A DNA stretch of 64,000 bases from Sphaerotilus natans (GTDB lineage Bacteria > Pseudomonadota > Gammaproteobacteria > Burkholderiales > Burkholderiaceae_C): NCBI RefSeq assembly GCF_900156335.1, contig NZ_FTMZ01000015.1:54241-118240 (forward strand), given 5' to 3'. The first letter of the stretch is position 1, and the number at the start of each line of letters is the position of its first letter. The position numbers and the translations under genes are program-made. This document shows positions 1 through 13,035 of the stretch, piece after piece. The notes beneath the pieces are model-generated. The model made no database searches, was not told the origin of the DNA, and was given only the letters and a program-made list of their open reading frames with translations.

Positions 1-1
1 G

Positions 2-856
2 ACGGTGGCCACCCCGGCCGGCAGTGCCACCGCGCCGAACAATCTCGGCCGACTGAACGCCTGGGTCGCCAGCGAGACCGACAACACCGCGCTGCGCTAC
101 TACGCCGGCGACATGCAGGGCAGCCTGTGGCGCTTCGACGCGGACGACTTGGTCGCGCCCTCGGGCCCCGAGGCAGTGCGACTGGGCCGCGCGCTCGACG
201 CCAATGGCACGGCCCAGCCGATCGTCGGCATGCCGCTGCTGACCGAGACCACCACCAACGGCGTGGCCACCGCGATCATCAGCTTCGGCACCGGCCGCCT
301 GACCAACATCGGCGATCTCGCCAGCACTGGCGTGCAGAGCATCTACGCCATCAAGGACACGCTGCAGGCCACCGGCATCGGCGGCAGCGGCGACACGCAG
401 GTCGCGCTGCGCCACCAGGACGCCAACCTGGTGCAGCAGACGCTGGCCACCAGCGCCAGCACCCGCCGGGTCGATCCGGTCAAGCCGGTCGACTGGTCGC
501 TCCAGAACGGCTGGTATGTCGACCTGAGCCTGAGCAGCGGCGAGCGGGTGGTGCTCGACGGCGTGCCGCTGGGCTCGGGCGTGCTGGCCTATGCCTCGTC
601 GATCCCGAACAGCGACCCCTGCGGCAGCGGCGGCAGCTCCTGGCTCTACCAGTTCGACATCGGCAAGGGCTCGGTGCTGGCGGCGACCAGCTATTCCTCG
701 CTGCTGGTGGGCATCGGGCGCACCGTCGACAGCAAGGGCAACATCAGCGTGGTGGCCACCGCACGCGACCAGAGCCTGTCGCTGGCCGCCTCCAGCGCCG
801 GCGTCACCACCAAGTCCAACCGGGTGCGCCGCACCGCATGGCGGGAGCTGAACTGA
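2..856 (+). CDS. PilY1-like type IV pilus tip protein, C-terminal part
   Basis: The reading frame is open to the left edge, so the gene begins outside the window and only about 284 C-terminal residues are visible. The segment YYAGDMQGSLWRFD followed by a beta-rich region with aromatic and Gly/Asp repeats is typical of the PilY1 C-terminal beta-propeller. PilY1 is a secreted or pilus-tip protein that helps type IV pilus assembly, twitching and adhesion. The end of the frame overlaps the start of a TonB-like gene by 19 bases, so the two are probably co-transcribed. No minor pilins are visible next to it in the window; a pseudopilin operon lies about 30 kb away. The family call is good, but exact function cannot be judged without the N-terminal half. 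Confidence 0.8.
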   Translation, partial: TVATPAGSATAPNNLGRLNAWVASETDNTALRYYAGDMQGSLWRFDADDLVAPSGPEAVRLGRALDANGTAQPIVGMPLLTETTTNGVATAIISFGTGRLTNIGDLASTGVQSIYAIKDTLQATGIGGSGDTQVALRHQDANLVQQTLATSASTRRVDPVKPVDWSLQNGWYVDLSLSSGERVVLDGVPLGSGVLAYASSIPNSDPCGSGGSSWLYQFDIGKGSVLAATSYSSLLVGIGRTVDSKGNISVVATARDQSLSLAASSAGVTTKSNRVRRTAWRELN

Positions 857-1575
857 GCCGGGCCGGCGCCTGGCTGCCGGTCTCGCTGCTGCTGCATGCG
901 GCGCTGCTGGCGGCCGCGCTGGCGCGGGGCGGCGAGCCGGCGGCGTCAGGCGCCGCGGCGACGGCCCGGGCGACAGGCGAGCTGAGCGTGCGCCTCGCCG
1001 CCGCGCCGACCGCTCGGCCCCCGGAGCCCGACACGACGCGGACCCCGGTCCGGCCCGAGCACGCTGCACGCGACATGCCGCCTTCGATGCCGGAGCCCGC
1101 GCCGGGTCCGATTCCTGATCCGACGCCTGATCCAGCTCATGATCCGGTGCCGCAGCCGCTGCCCCCGCCCGGTGCCGGCACGCCTCAGGCTGCGGTCGCG
1201 CCCATGCCGTCGCCCAGCGGGGCGGAATCGAACGACGGATCGGACGACACATCGGACGACGACAGCACCTATCTCGCGCCCGAGCAGCTCGACCGGCGCG
1301 CACGTGCAGCCGCCGCGATCGATCTGCCCTACCCGGAGCTGGCCCCGCCCGGACAGTTCCGCGCCGCGCTGACGCTGTTCATCGAGGCGGACGGCCGGGT
1401 CAGCCGGGTGCGGCTGGAGCCGGACGCCGACGCGGCCGATGGCGGCTCGCTGCCGCCGGTGCTGGAAGACAGCGCGCGCCAGGCCTTCCTCGCCAGCCCG
1501 TTCGAGCCGGGCGAGCTCGACGGCCGCGCGGTGCGCAGCCGGCTGCGGATCGAGGTGCAGTTCAGGGACGACTGA
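838..1575 (+). CDS. TonB-like protein with proline-rich linker
   Basis: About 245 residues. The ATG at 838 lies inside the end of the PilY1-like gene. Residues about 12-31 form one hydrophobic membrane anchor (WLPVSLLLHAALLAAALARG). A long linker rich in Pro, Asp and Glu follows (about 60-150), then a C-terminal domain of about 90 residues with LTLFIEADGRVSRVRLEP, matching the energy-transducer TonB C-terminal fold. The same frame stays open far upstream, opposite phase to pilY1, but that stretch is a high-GC shadow. A TonB-type protein joined to a pilus tip gene is unusual. It could carry force across the periplasm or could simply be an envelope scaffold. The fold is fairly certain; the role is unknown. 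Confidence 0.65.
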   Translation: MAGAELSRAGAWLPVSLLLHAALLAAALARGGEPAASGAAATARATGELSVRLAAAPTARPPEPDTTRTPVRPEHAARDMPPSMPEPAPGPIPDPTPDPAHDPVPQPLPPPGAGTPQAAVAPMPSPSGAESNDGSDDTSDDDSTYLAPEQLDRRARAAAAIDLPYPELAPPGQFRAALTLFIEADGRVSRVRLEPDADAADGGSLPPVLEDSARQAFLASPFEPGELDGRAVRSRLRIEVQFRDD

Positions 1576-1624
1576 GACCCTTCCAGGCTCCCCACCCCCG
1601 CCCCGTCACCCTCGCACCGCCCCC

Positions 1625-1650
1625 GTCACCCTCGCGAAGGCGAGGGCCCA
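1625..1650. repeat. Palindromic intergenic repeat, copy A (GAAG loop)
   Basis: Seven-base stem CCCTCGC / GCGAGGG with loop GAAG, preceded by GTCA. The same 26 bases recur at 45007-45032. A half copy (GTCACCCTCGC) lies just upstream at about 1605-1615. It sits between the 3' ends of two convergent genes, where it could act as a bidirectional terminator or mRNA-stabilising hairpin. Confidence 0.75.
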
Positions 1651-1658
1651 CGCACCGC

Positions 1659-2597
1659 TCAGACCCCCGCCAGCACCCGCAGATGCGCCGCCACGCTGCG
1701 CGCCAGCGAGCTCAGCACATAGCCGCCTTCCAGGCAGGACACGATGCGCCCCTTGGCATGGCGCTCGGCCAGATCGACCAGACGCTGGGTGATCCAGGCG
1801 TAGTCGGACTCGACCAGGCCGAGCTGACCCAGGTCGTCCTCGCGGTGCGCGTCGAAGCCGGCGGAGATGAAGATCATCTGCGGCCGGAAGGATTCCAGCC
1901 GCGGCATCCAGTGCAGGTCGATCAGCTCGCGCACCTCCATGCCGCGGGTGTAGGCCGGCACCGGCACGTTGACCATGTTGTCGCCCATCGGCACGCCGCC
2001 GCTGTAGGGGTAGATCTGGTCCTGGAAGAAGCTCGCCATCAGGATGCGATCGTCGCCGGCGACGATGTCCTCGGTGCCGTTGCCGTGGTGCACATCGAAG
2101 TCGATGATCGCCACCCGCTCCAGACCGCGCACGTCCAGCGCATGGCGCGCCGCGATCGCGATGTTGTTGTAGAAGCAGAAGCCCATCGCCTCCGAGCGGG
2201 TCGCATGGTGACCGGGCGGGCGGATCGCGCAGAAGGCGTTGGCATAGGTGCCGTCGATGACCGCATCGGTGGCGGCGATCGCCGCGCCCACCGAGCGCAG
2301 CATCGCCTGGCGGGTGGCCGGGCAGACGCTGGTGTCGGGATCGAGCGCGCGGTGCTCGCCGGTCTCGGCCGCCTGGCGCAGGAACTCGTCGAGCTCGACC
2401 AGATAGCGTTCGCTGTGCGCCAGCATCAGGTCTTCGTGGCGCGCCAGCGGCACCTCGTCGGGGCGGTGCAGCGCGATGTCCAGGCCGGTGGCCAGCAGAT
2501 GATCCTCGATCGCGTCGAGGCGCTGCGGGCATTCGGGGTGTCCCGGGCCCATGTCATGGCCGCGGCAGTCGGTATGCGTGTAGAAGGCGGTGCTCAT
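1659..2597 (-). CDS. Histone deacetylase family protein (acetoin utilisation/HDAC type)
   Basis: 312 residues from the ATG at 2597; a longer frame to 2633 adds 12 unlikely residues. The N terminus YTHTDCRGHDMGPGHPECPQ and the motifs RPPGHHA, DFDVHHGNGT and SAGFDAH are the substrate-pocket and zinc-binding signatures of the arginase/deacetylase fold. The DxH of DFDVHHG supplies zinc ligands. Bacterial members remove acetyl groups from lysines, polyamines or acetoin-related substrates; the substrate here cannot be told from sequence. It is divergent from the MoxR gene, with about 70 bases between them, and convergent with the TonB-like gene. All key residues appear intact. Confidence 0.9.
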   Translation of the reverse strand: MSTAFYTHTDCRGHDMGPGHPECPQRLDAIEDHLLATGLDIALHRPDEVPLARHEDLMLAHSERYLVELDEFLRQAAETGEHRALDPDTSVCPATRQAMLRSVGAAIAATDAVIDGTYANAFCAIRPPGHHATRSEAMGFCFYNNIAIAARHALDVRGLERVAIIDFDVHHGNGTEDIVAGDDRILMASFFQDQIYPYSGGVPMGDNMVNVPVPAYTRGMEVRELIDLHWMPRLESFRPQMIFISAGFDAHREDDLGQLGLVESDYAWITQRLVDLAERHAKGRIVSCLEGGYVLSSLARSVAAHLRVLAGV

Positions 2598-2669
2598 GGT
2601 CTGTGTTCGCGTCAGTGCGACGGCTGTCCGCACTGCGTTGTCCCTCTCGCTTCAGGTATGGTGTTGATG

Positions 2670-3626
2670 ATGACAAGCCCACATCACATGCAACTGACAC
2701 AGCCGGCCGTCCTGTCCCGGCTGCTCGAGCGCCTGCTCGAACGGATCGGATCGGTGGTGGTCGGCAAGCCAGTCCAGATCCTCGACAGTGTCGCCTGTCT
2801 TCTCGCCGGGGGCCATCTGCTGATCGAGGACGTGCCCGGCGTCGGCAAGACCACGCTGGCGCACGCCCTGGCCGCCGCGCTCGGACTGCGCTTCGCCCGG
2901 GTGCAGTTCACCGCCGACCTCACGCCCAGCGACCTGATCGGGGTCAGTGTCTACGAGCGAAACCGCGAGAGCTTTGTCTTCCATCAAGGCCCGGTCTTCA
3001 CCCAGGTGCTGCTGGCCGACGAGATCAACCGGGCCGGGCCGCGCACCCAGAGCGCGCTGCTCGAAGCCATGGAGGAGCATCAGGTCAGCGTCGACGGCGA
3101 GACGCTGCGCCTGCCCGCGCCCTTCTTCGTGATCGCCACCCAGAATCCGGCCGAGCAGATCGGCACCCATGCGCTGCCCGAGAGCCAGCTCGACCGCTTC
3201 CTGATGTGCCTGACGCTGGGCTATCCCGATCCGGCCTCGGAGCGTGCGCTGCTCGAGGGCCACGACCGCCGCGCCGCGGTGCGCGAGCTCGCGGCGGTGA
3301 TGGGCGCGGCCGAGCTGCAGGCCGCGCAGGCGGCGGTGCAGCAGGTGCATGCGGCGCCGGCCTTGCTCGACTACCTGCAGACGCTGATCGCCGCGACCCG
3401 CGACGGCCGCTGGTTCGTGCAGGGCCTGTCGCCACGCGCGGCGCTCGGGCTGCTGCGCGCGGCGCGTGCGCGCGCGCTGCTGGCCGGGCGCGACCATGTG
3501 ATCCCGGAAGACCTGCAGGCGCTGGCGGTGCCGGTGCTGGCCCACCGGCTGCAGCCCCGGCACGGCGCCGGGCGCAGCCGTGCCGCGCAGGTGCAGGCGA
3601 TGATCGAGGCGGTCGGGCTGGTCTGA
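2670..3626 (+). CDS. MoxR-family AAA+ ATPase
   Basis: About 318 residues. Walker A is at about residues 54-61 (VPGVGKTT), Walker B at about 113-119 (VLLADEIN), and sensor 1 is ATQNP. The sequence spans the usual AAA_3 plus lid domains. MoxR ATPases act as chaperones that mature membrane or periplasmic complexes, usually encoded next to DUF58 and transglutaminase proteins as here. The next gene starts two bases after the stop. Start choice is uncertain: ATG codons at 2658, 2667 and 2670 are in frame. I prefer 2670 because a TATGGT box ends seven bases before it and an AGG lies further upstream. The frame stays open back to 1683, opposite the deacetylase, but that part is a shadow. Confidence 0.92.
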   Translation: MTSPHHMQLTQPAVLSRLLERLLERIGSVVVGKPVQILDSVACLLAGGHLLIEDVPGVGKTTLAHALAAALGLRFARVQFTADLTPSDLIGVSVYERNRESFVFHQGPVFTQVLLADEINRAGPRTQSALLEAMEEHQVSVDGETLRLPAPFFVIATQNPAEQIGTHALPESQLDRFLMCLTLGYPDPASERALLEGHDRRAAVRELAAVMGAAELQAAQAAVQQVHAAPALLDYLQTLIAATRDGRWFVQGLSPRAALGLLRAARARALLAGRDHVIPEDLQALAVPVLAHRLQPRHGAGRSRAAQVQAMIEAVGLV

Positions 3627-3627
3627 C

Positions 3628-4662
3628 ATGCGGCCCGGCAGCATCGGCGCGGCGCTCAGGCAGCGGGCGCGGGACTGGCGCGAGGCGCGCCAGCCGCGCA
3701 CCGACCGGCTGGCGCTCACCCAGCGCAATCTCTACATCCTGCCAACGGCCTCGGGCTGGCTGTTCGCGCTGCTGCTGCTGGCGCTGCTGCTGGCCTCGAT
3801 CAACTACCAGCTCAATCTCGGCCATCTGCTGACCTTCTCGCTGGCCAGCGCCGGGCTGGTCGCGCTGCACGCCACCCATGCGGCGCTGCGCGGGCTGGCG
3901 CTGGAGCTGGTGAGCGCCGAGCCGGTCTTCGCCGGCGAGCGCCTGGCGCTGCAGATCCGTCTGGATGACCGCCACCCGGCCCGCCGGCCGTGGCGCTTCG
4001 GCCGCCACGGCATCGTGCTGCGCTGGCGCGAACCGGCCAGCGCCGATGCCGTGGCCCCGCGCAGCACCGGTGTGCCCGAGGGCGGCTCGGTCACCGTGCG
4101 GCTCGAACGTCCGACCTCGCGGCGCGGCGCGCAGACCCTGCCGCCGCTGGAGATCGAAAGCCGCTTTCCGCTCGGGCTGTTCCGCGCCTGGGCGGTGTGG
4201 CGCATCGCGCGCGAGCCGCTGGTCTGGCCGGCGCCCGAGCCGGACGCGCCACCGCTGCCCGAGCCGCTCGATCCCGGCGATCCCGGACCGCGCCGCCTGG
4301 CCCGGTCCGGCGCGGAGGATGGCGAGAGCGGCATGCGCGCCTGGCGGCGCGGCGACCGGCCCTCGCAGGTGCTGTGGAAGCAGTCGGCACGCAGCCTGGC
4401 CGGCGGCGGCACGCTCCTGGTGCGCGACCCGCCACCGCTGCCCGAGCCGGGCCGCGAGCTGCGGCTGGAGGCGGCGCAGCTCGCCGGCCTCGACGACGAG
4501 GCCCGGCTGCGCCGGCTCTGCGCCTGGGTGCTGGAGGCCGAGCTGCAGCAGCGGCGCTGGGAGCTGGTGCTCGGCGCGCTGCACATCGGCCCGGGCGGCG
4601 GCACGGCGCAGCGGCGCGCCGCGCTCGACGCGCTGGCGCTCTGGCCGGGGCCGGGGCGATGA
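3628..4662 (+). CDS. DUF58 domain protein
   Basis: 344 residues. Two membrane segments lie near residues 39-80 (SGWLFALLLLALLLASINYQ, then HLLTFSLASAGLVALHAT). A DUF58 core follows around residues 225-270, with a GMRAWRRGDRP-type motif. DUF58 proteins are thought to have a von Willebrand A-like fold and to work with MoxR ATPases. This gene starts two bases after moxR, and its stop TGA overlaps the next ATG (ATGA at 4659-4662), so the three genes are translationally coupled. The substrate complex is unknown. Confidence 0.88.
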   Translation: MRPGSIGAALRQRARDWREARQPRTDRLALTQRNLYILPTASGWLFALLLLALLLASINYQLNLGHLLTFSLASAGLVALHATHAALRGLALELVSAEPVFAGERLALQIRLDDRHPARRPWRFGRHGIVLRWREPASADAVAPRSTGVPEGGSVTVRLERPTSRRGAQTLPPLEIESRFPLGLFRAWAVWRIAREPLVWPAPEPDAPPLPEPLDPGDPGPRRLARSGAEDGESGMRAWRRGDRPSQVLWKQSARSLAGGGTLLVRDPPPLPEPGRELRLEAAQLAGLDDEARLRRLCAWVLEAELQQRRWELVLGALHIGPGGGTAQRRAALDALALWPGPGR

Positions 4663-6737
4663 ACATGCGGCCATCCGCCCTGGCCGTCGCGATCGACAGC
4701 CGCCCGCGCGAGACCCGCGACACCCTGTTCCTGCTGGCGGTGCTGGCCTGGACGCTGCTGCCGCAGATCGCCCAGGTGCCGGCCTGGTGCTCGGCCCTGG
4801 CCTATGCGGCGCTGGCCTGGCGGGCGCGGCTGGCCTGGCGCGGTGCGGCACTGCCCTCGCGCTGGCTGCTGCTGCTGGCGCTGGTGGGGGCCTCGCTGGG
4901 CACGGTGATCAGCCACCAGACGCTGCTGGGCAAGTCGGCCGGGCTGACGCTGCTGGTGGTGCTGGCGGCGCTGAAGACGCTGGAGCTGCGCGCCCGGCGC
5001 GATGCCACCGTCGTGTTCTTTCTCGGCTTCTTCCTGGTGCTGGCGAGCTTCCTGCATTCGCAGTCGCTGCTGACCGCGCTGGCGATGGGCATCTCGGTCT
5101 GGACGCTGCTGGCCGCGCTGGTGCTGGCGCACATGCCCGAGGACCGACCGCCGCTGACGCTCGCGCTCGGCCTGGCCGCGCGGCTGCTGCTGACCGGGCT
5201 GCCGCTGATCGTGCTGCTCTTCCTGCTCTTCCCGCGGGTCGCGCCGCTGTGGAGCCTGCCTGCGGACGGCACCGGTCGCACCGGTCTGTCCGACCGCATG
5301 CAGCTCGGCCAGGTGGCCGAGCTGGCGCAGGACGACAGCCCGGCGCTGCGGGTGCAGTTCGACGGCGAGCCGCCGCCGCCGGAGCTGCGCTATTTTCGCG
5401 GCCCGGTGCTGGCCGACCCCGATGGCAGCGGCTGGCGCATGCGCCCGGGCCTGACCAGCGAGCCGGCGCCTGCCCCGGCGCCGGGTGCCCCGCTGCTGCG
5501 CTACCGCATGACGGTCGAGCCGCTCAACATCAGCACGCTGCCGCTGCTGGAGCGGGCGCGCTTTGCGCCGCTGCCCGCCGAGGGCCATCCGCGCTGGCTG
5601 CGCCATCGCGACGGCGCGTGGCTGGCCGACCGGCCGCTGTCGGGCCGGCTGCAGGTCCAGGCACAGGCGCTGCTCGACACGCCGCTGCACCGCGCGCCGG
5701 CCGGTGCGGGCACAGGCGCAGGCGCCGCGCCCCCCTCGCCCGCCGAGCCGGCCCCCGCGCTGCGCCAGGATCTGGCGCTGCCGGACGGCCGCCACCCGCG
5801 CACCCGGGCCTGGGCGCAGGCGCAGCTCGATGCGGACGGCCGCGCCCGCGACGAACCGGCCCGCGCCGCGCAGCAGCTGCTCGACCACATTCGCCGCCAG
5901 CCATATGTCTACACCCTGACCCCGGGCGAGAGCGGCCCCGAGCCGGTCGACGAGTTCTGGCTCGACCGGCGCAGCGGCTTCTGCGAGCACTACGCCAGCG
6001 CCTTCGTCATCGCGATGCGGGCCGTCGGCGTGCCGGCGCGGCTGGTCACCGGCTACCAGGGCGGCCGGATCAATCCGGTCAACGGCATGCTGGAGGTTCG
6101 CCAGAGCGACGCCCACGCCTGGGCCGAATACCACGAACCGCGTCGCGGCTGGGTGCGCATCGACCCGACCGCGGCGGTGGCGCCCGAGCGCATCCTGCAG
6201 CCGGCACGCGCCGGTGGCGGGGGCGGCGCGATCGCCGACACCTTCGCCGCGCTCGATCCGCTGCTGCTCGAGCGCATGCGTGCGCTGTGGAGCGCGGCCG
6301 ACCACCGCTGGAACCAGTGGGTGCTGGGCTACGGCAGCCAGGGCCAGCGCGAGCTGGCGCGCTCGCTGGGCTGGCAGATGCCCGATGCCACCACGCTGGC
6401 GCGGCTGCTGGCCGGACTGATCGGCGGCCTGGCGCTGGTGGGCGCGCTGATGCTGATCGGCCCGCTGCGCCGGCGCGATCCGGACCGGCTGTGGCGCCAG
6501 GGCCAGGCGCAGCTGCGCGAGGGCCTGCGCCGACGCGGCCTGCCGGTGGCCGAGCACCATGGCCCCGACACCCTGGCGCAGCAGGTGCGCCAGCGCTGGG
6601 GCGCCGCCGGCGAGCCCTTGGCCACACGGCTGCAGGACCTGGGGCGGTGGCGCTACGCTCGGCAGGAACAGCGCGGCGCCCTGCGTCCGCTGCTGCGCCA
6701 GGCCCGCCAGGCCCTGCGCCGGCTGCCTCCCTCATGA
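4659..6737 (+). CDS. TgpA-like membrane transglutaminase (DUF3488/DUF4129)
   Basis: 692 residues. Several transmembrane helices occupy about residues 17-200, matching DUF3488. A periplasmic transglutaminase-like domain follows, with the catalytic Cys in [13 protein letters not shown], His in DAHAWAEYH and Asp in WVRIDPT. A further helix near residue 580 is followed by a cytosolic DUF4129-like tail. TgpA of Pseudomonas is the model for this architecture. The start overlaps the DUF58 stop by four bases. With MoxR and DUF58 it forms a typical envelope-modifying operon, probably processing periplasmic proteins. The triad looks complete. Confidence 0.92.
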   Translation: MNMRPSALAVAIDSRPRETRDTLFLLAVLAWTLLPQIAQVPAWCSALAYAALAWRARLAWRGAALPSRWLLLLALVGASLGTVISHQTLLGKSAGLTLLVVLAALKTLELRARRDATVVFFLGFFLVLASFLHSQSLLTALAMGISVWTLLAALVLAHMPEDRPPLTLALGLAARLLLTGLPLIVLLFLLFPRVAPLWSLPADGTGRTGLSDRMQLGQVAELAQDDSPALRVQFDGEPPPPELRYFRGPVLADPDGSGWRMRPGLTSEPAPAPAPGAPLLRYRMTVEPLNISTLPLLERARFAPLPAEGHPRWLRHRDGAWLADRPLSGRLQVQAQALLDTPLHRAPAGAGTGAGAAPPSPAEPAPALRQDLALPDGRHPRTRAWAQAQLDADGRARDEPARAAQQLLDHIRRQPYVYTLTPGESGPEPVDEFWLDRRSGFCEHYASAFVIAMRAVGVPARLVTGYQGGRINPVNGMLEVRQSDAHAWAEYHEPRRGWVRIDPTAAVAPERILQPARAGGGGGAIADTFAALDPLLLERMRALWSAADHRWNQWVLGYGSQGQRELARSLGWQMPDATTLARLLAGLIGGLALVGALMLIGPLRRRDPDRLWRQGQAQLREGLRRRGLPVAEHHGPDTLAQQVRQRWGAAGEPLATRLQDLGRWRYARQEQRGALRPLLRQARQALRRLPPS

Positions 6738-6753
6738 ACCCAGGTCTTTCACG

Positions 6754-7152
6754 ATGAGAATCCTCCACACCATGCTGCGCGTCGGCGACCTGCAGCGCTC
6801 GATCGACTTCTACACCCAGGTGATGGGCATGACGCTGCTGCGCACCACGCACCGGCCAGAGCAGAAATACGACCTCGCCTTTCTCGGCTATGGCAGCAAC
6901 CCCGAGCACGCCGAGCTGGAGCTGACCTGGAACCACGGCGTCGACCGCTACGAGCTGGGCAGCGCCTACGGCCACATCGCCGTCGGCGTGGACGATGCCG
7001 CCGCCACCTGCGCGGCGGTGCGCGAGCGCGCGCAGGCGCTGGGCGGCGCCGTCACCCGCGAGGCCGGCCCGGTGCAGGGCGGCAGCACCGTGATCGCCTT
7101 CATCACCGATCCGGACGGCTACAAGATCGAGCTGATCCAGCACGGCACCTGA
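6754..7152 (+). CDS. gloA: Lactoylglutathione lyase (glyoxalase I)
   Basis: 132 residues, close to the family length. It isomerises the methylglyoxal-glutathione hemithioacetal to S-lactoylglutathione in the cytosol. Metal ligands match bacterial GlxI: His5 (MRILHTML), Glu56 (ELELTW), His74 (YGHIAVG) and a C-terminal Glu (DGYKIELIQ). It begins 16 bases after the transglutaminase gene and may be carried on the same transcript, though the functions are unrelated. Confidence 0.95.
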   Translation: MRILHTMLRVGDLQRSIDFYTQVMGMTLLRTTHRPEQKYDLAFLGYGSNPEHAELELTWNHGVDRYELGSAYGHIAVGVDDAAATCAAVRERAQALGGAVTREAGPVQGGSTVIAFITDPDGYKIELIQHGT

Positions 7153-7182
7153 GCGCCGGCGTGACCGTCGTCACGGCAGCGG

Positions 7183-7188
7183 CACAAT
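7183..7188 (+). promoter_or_regulatory. Candidate -10 box, short leader or leaderless
   Basis: CACAAT ends nine bases before the ATG of the SNF2 gene, so transcription would begin within a few bases of the start codon. No good -35 is visible. Confidence 0.4.
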
Positions 7189-7197
7189 CGGTCCCCG

Positions 7198-11505
<4,308 letters not shown>

Positions 11506-11511
11506 GGCTGT

Positions 11512-13035
11512 TCAGACCGTGCGCTGCTGCAGCGCGCGGGCAATGCGCTGCAGGTCGACCACCTGCAGCATGCGGCGTGAATCACCTTGCCCGACCTGCA
11601 CCAGCTGGCGCGAGTGGATCGCCTGCGCCAGCGCATCGCGGCTGTCTCCCAGCGCCGGCAGCGCGGGCTCCCAGTCGGCGGGCTCGATGCTGCGCAGCAT
11701 CGGCACCGCGAAGCCCAGCGGCTCGCCCGCATCGGCCTCGACCACCAGCACGCTGACCGCCGGACTGACCTCGGGCGGCGGCAGGCCGTGCAGCCGGCTC
11801 AGGCACATCACCGGAATCGAGCGCCCACGGTGCGCGACCAGCCCGAGCATCGCGCCGCCCACCTCGAGCACCGCGATCTCGCAGCCGAAAGGCAGGATCT
11901 CGCGGATCTGGCCGATCGGGGTGGCCACCTCGCGCCCGAGCTGATAGGTCACCATCGCGCGCTGGCCGGTGGCCAGCAGACCGGCGGCCACCGCGGAATC
12001 CGAAGCCAGCAAGGCCTCGGCGCCGCGCAGCGCCGCCACCGGCCGAGCACTGGCGGCCAGCGCCTGCAGACCGGCATGGCCCTGCAGTCCCTGCGGACTC
12101 AGCACCAGGAACTGCTGCACCGAAGACGGCAGCAGCGTGCGCACCTCATCGGTCAGCGCCTGAATGGACAGTCCGCCCTCGAACAGCTCGCGCTGCGGCA
12201 GCGCGAACGCCGGCACCGGCATCACCGCATCGTCATCGACACGCACCACGTCAAGCACCCGGTCGATCAGGAAAGCCACCAGGCCCGCCTCGAGCCGCAT
12301 CAGGAAAGCCTGCTGCACGGCACCCTCCGGGCGCTCCAGCCGGCCGAGCCCGCACAGCGCCGGCAGATCGACCACCGGCACTTCCTCGCCCGCATGCTCG
12401 AGCACGCCGACGCACGTGCCAGACAGGCCCAGCACCGAGGCCCGCACCTGCGGCGAGGGCAGCGTCGCATGCACCGCCATCGCCGGCAGCGCCAGCGGCA
12501 CGCGGCCGCACAGCAGCAGCAGCATCGGCAGGCCCGAAGCCAACGGCTCGTCGCTGATGCTGCCGTCATGCACCCGCTGGCGCTGTGGCTCCGGATCCTC
12601 GACGCGCGGCAGACCGGGCAGCGCCAGCAGCGCCGCCGGCGACAGCACGCTGATCAGGCAGCCATCGTCGGCGCGGCGCAGGCTGCCGGCCATCAGCCCG
12701 TCCTGCGCCACGCGGCTCAAGCGATGCCCCTCGCTGCGGAACACGCCCGTCACGCCCTCGCACAGCAGGCCCAGGATCAGGCCGTCATGGATCACCAGCA
12801 CGACACAGGGCCAGTCGATCGGATCGGCGCCCAGTCCGATCAGCGGCCGCAGATCCACCACCGGCACCAGCACGCCACGCAGGTCGATCGCCCCCAGCAG
12901 CCCCTCGGCCCGCGCCGGCAGGCGCTCGATCTGACCACAAGGCACGACCTCGCGCAGCGCGCCCATCGGCAGCGCCAGCTGCAGCCCGCCGATCCGCAAC
13001 CCGCCGAAGTCGCCGGCCGGATCGATCCCGCTCAC
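11512..13035 (-). CDS. Triple CheW-domain chemotaxis coupling protein
   Basis: 507 residues with three CheW-like domains in a row: about 12-140 ([20 protein letters not shown]), 168-312 ([15 protein letters not shown]) and 358-503 ([18 protein letters not shown]). CheW normally has one such domain and joins receptors to the CheA kinase. Three in one chain suggest a scaffold that could bridge several receptors or kinases. The start is GTG at 13035, overlapping the receptor stop by four bases (GTGA), so it is translated with the receptor upstream. No CheA, CheB, CheR or CheY gene is visible nearby. The domain calls are firm; the scaffold role is inference. Confidence 0.88.
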   Translation of the reverse strand: MSGIDPAGDFGGLRIGGLQLALPMGALREVVPCGQIERLPARAEGLLGAIDLRGVLVPVVDLRPLIGLGADPIDWPCVVLVIHDGLILGLLCEGVTGVFRSEGHRLSRVAQDGLMAGSLRRADDGCLISVLSPAALLALPGLPRVEDPEPQRQRVHDGSISDEPLASGLPMLLLLCGRVPLALPAMAVHATLPSPQVRASVLGLSGTCVGVLEHAGEEVPVVDLPALCGLGRLERPEGAVQQAFLMRLEAGLVAFLIDRVLDVVRVDDDAVMPVPAFALPQRELFEGGLSIQALTDEVRTLLPSSVQQFLVLSPQGLQGHAGLQALAASARPVAALRGAEALLASDSAVAAGLLATGQRAMVTYQLGREVATPIGQIREILPFGCEIAVLEVGGAMLGLVAHRGRSIPVMCLSRLHGLPPPEVSPAVSVLVVEADAGEPLGFAVPMLRSIEPADWEPALPALGDSRDALAQAIHSRQLVQVGQGDSRRMLQVVDLQRIARALQQRTV

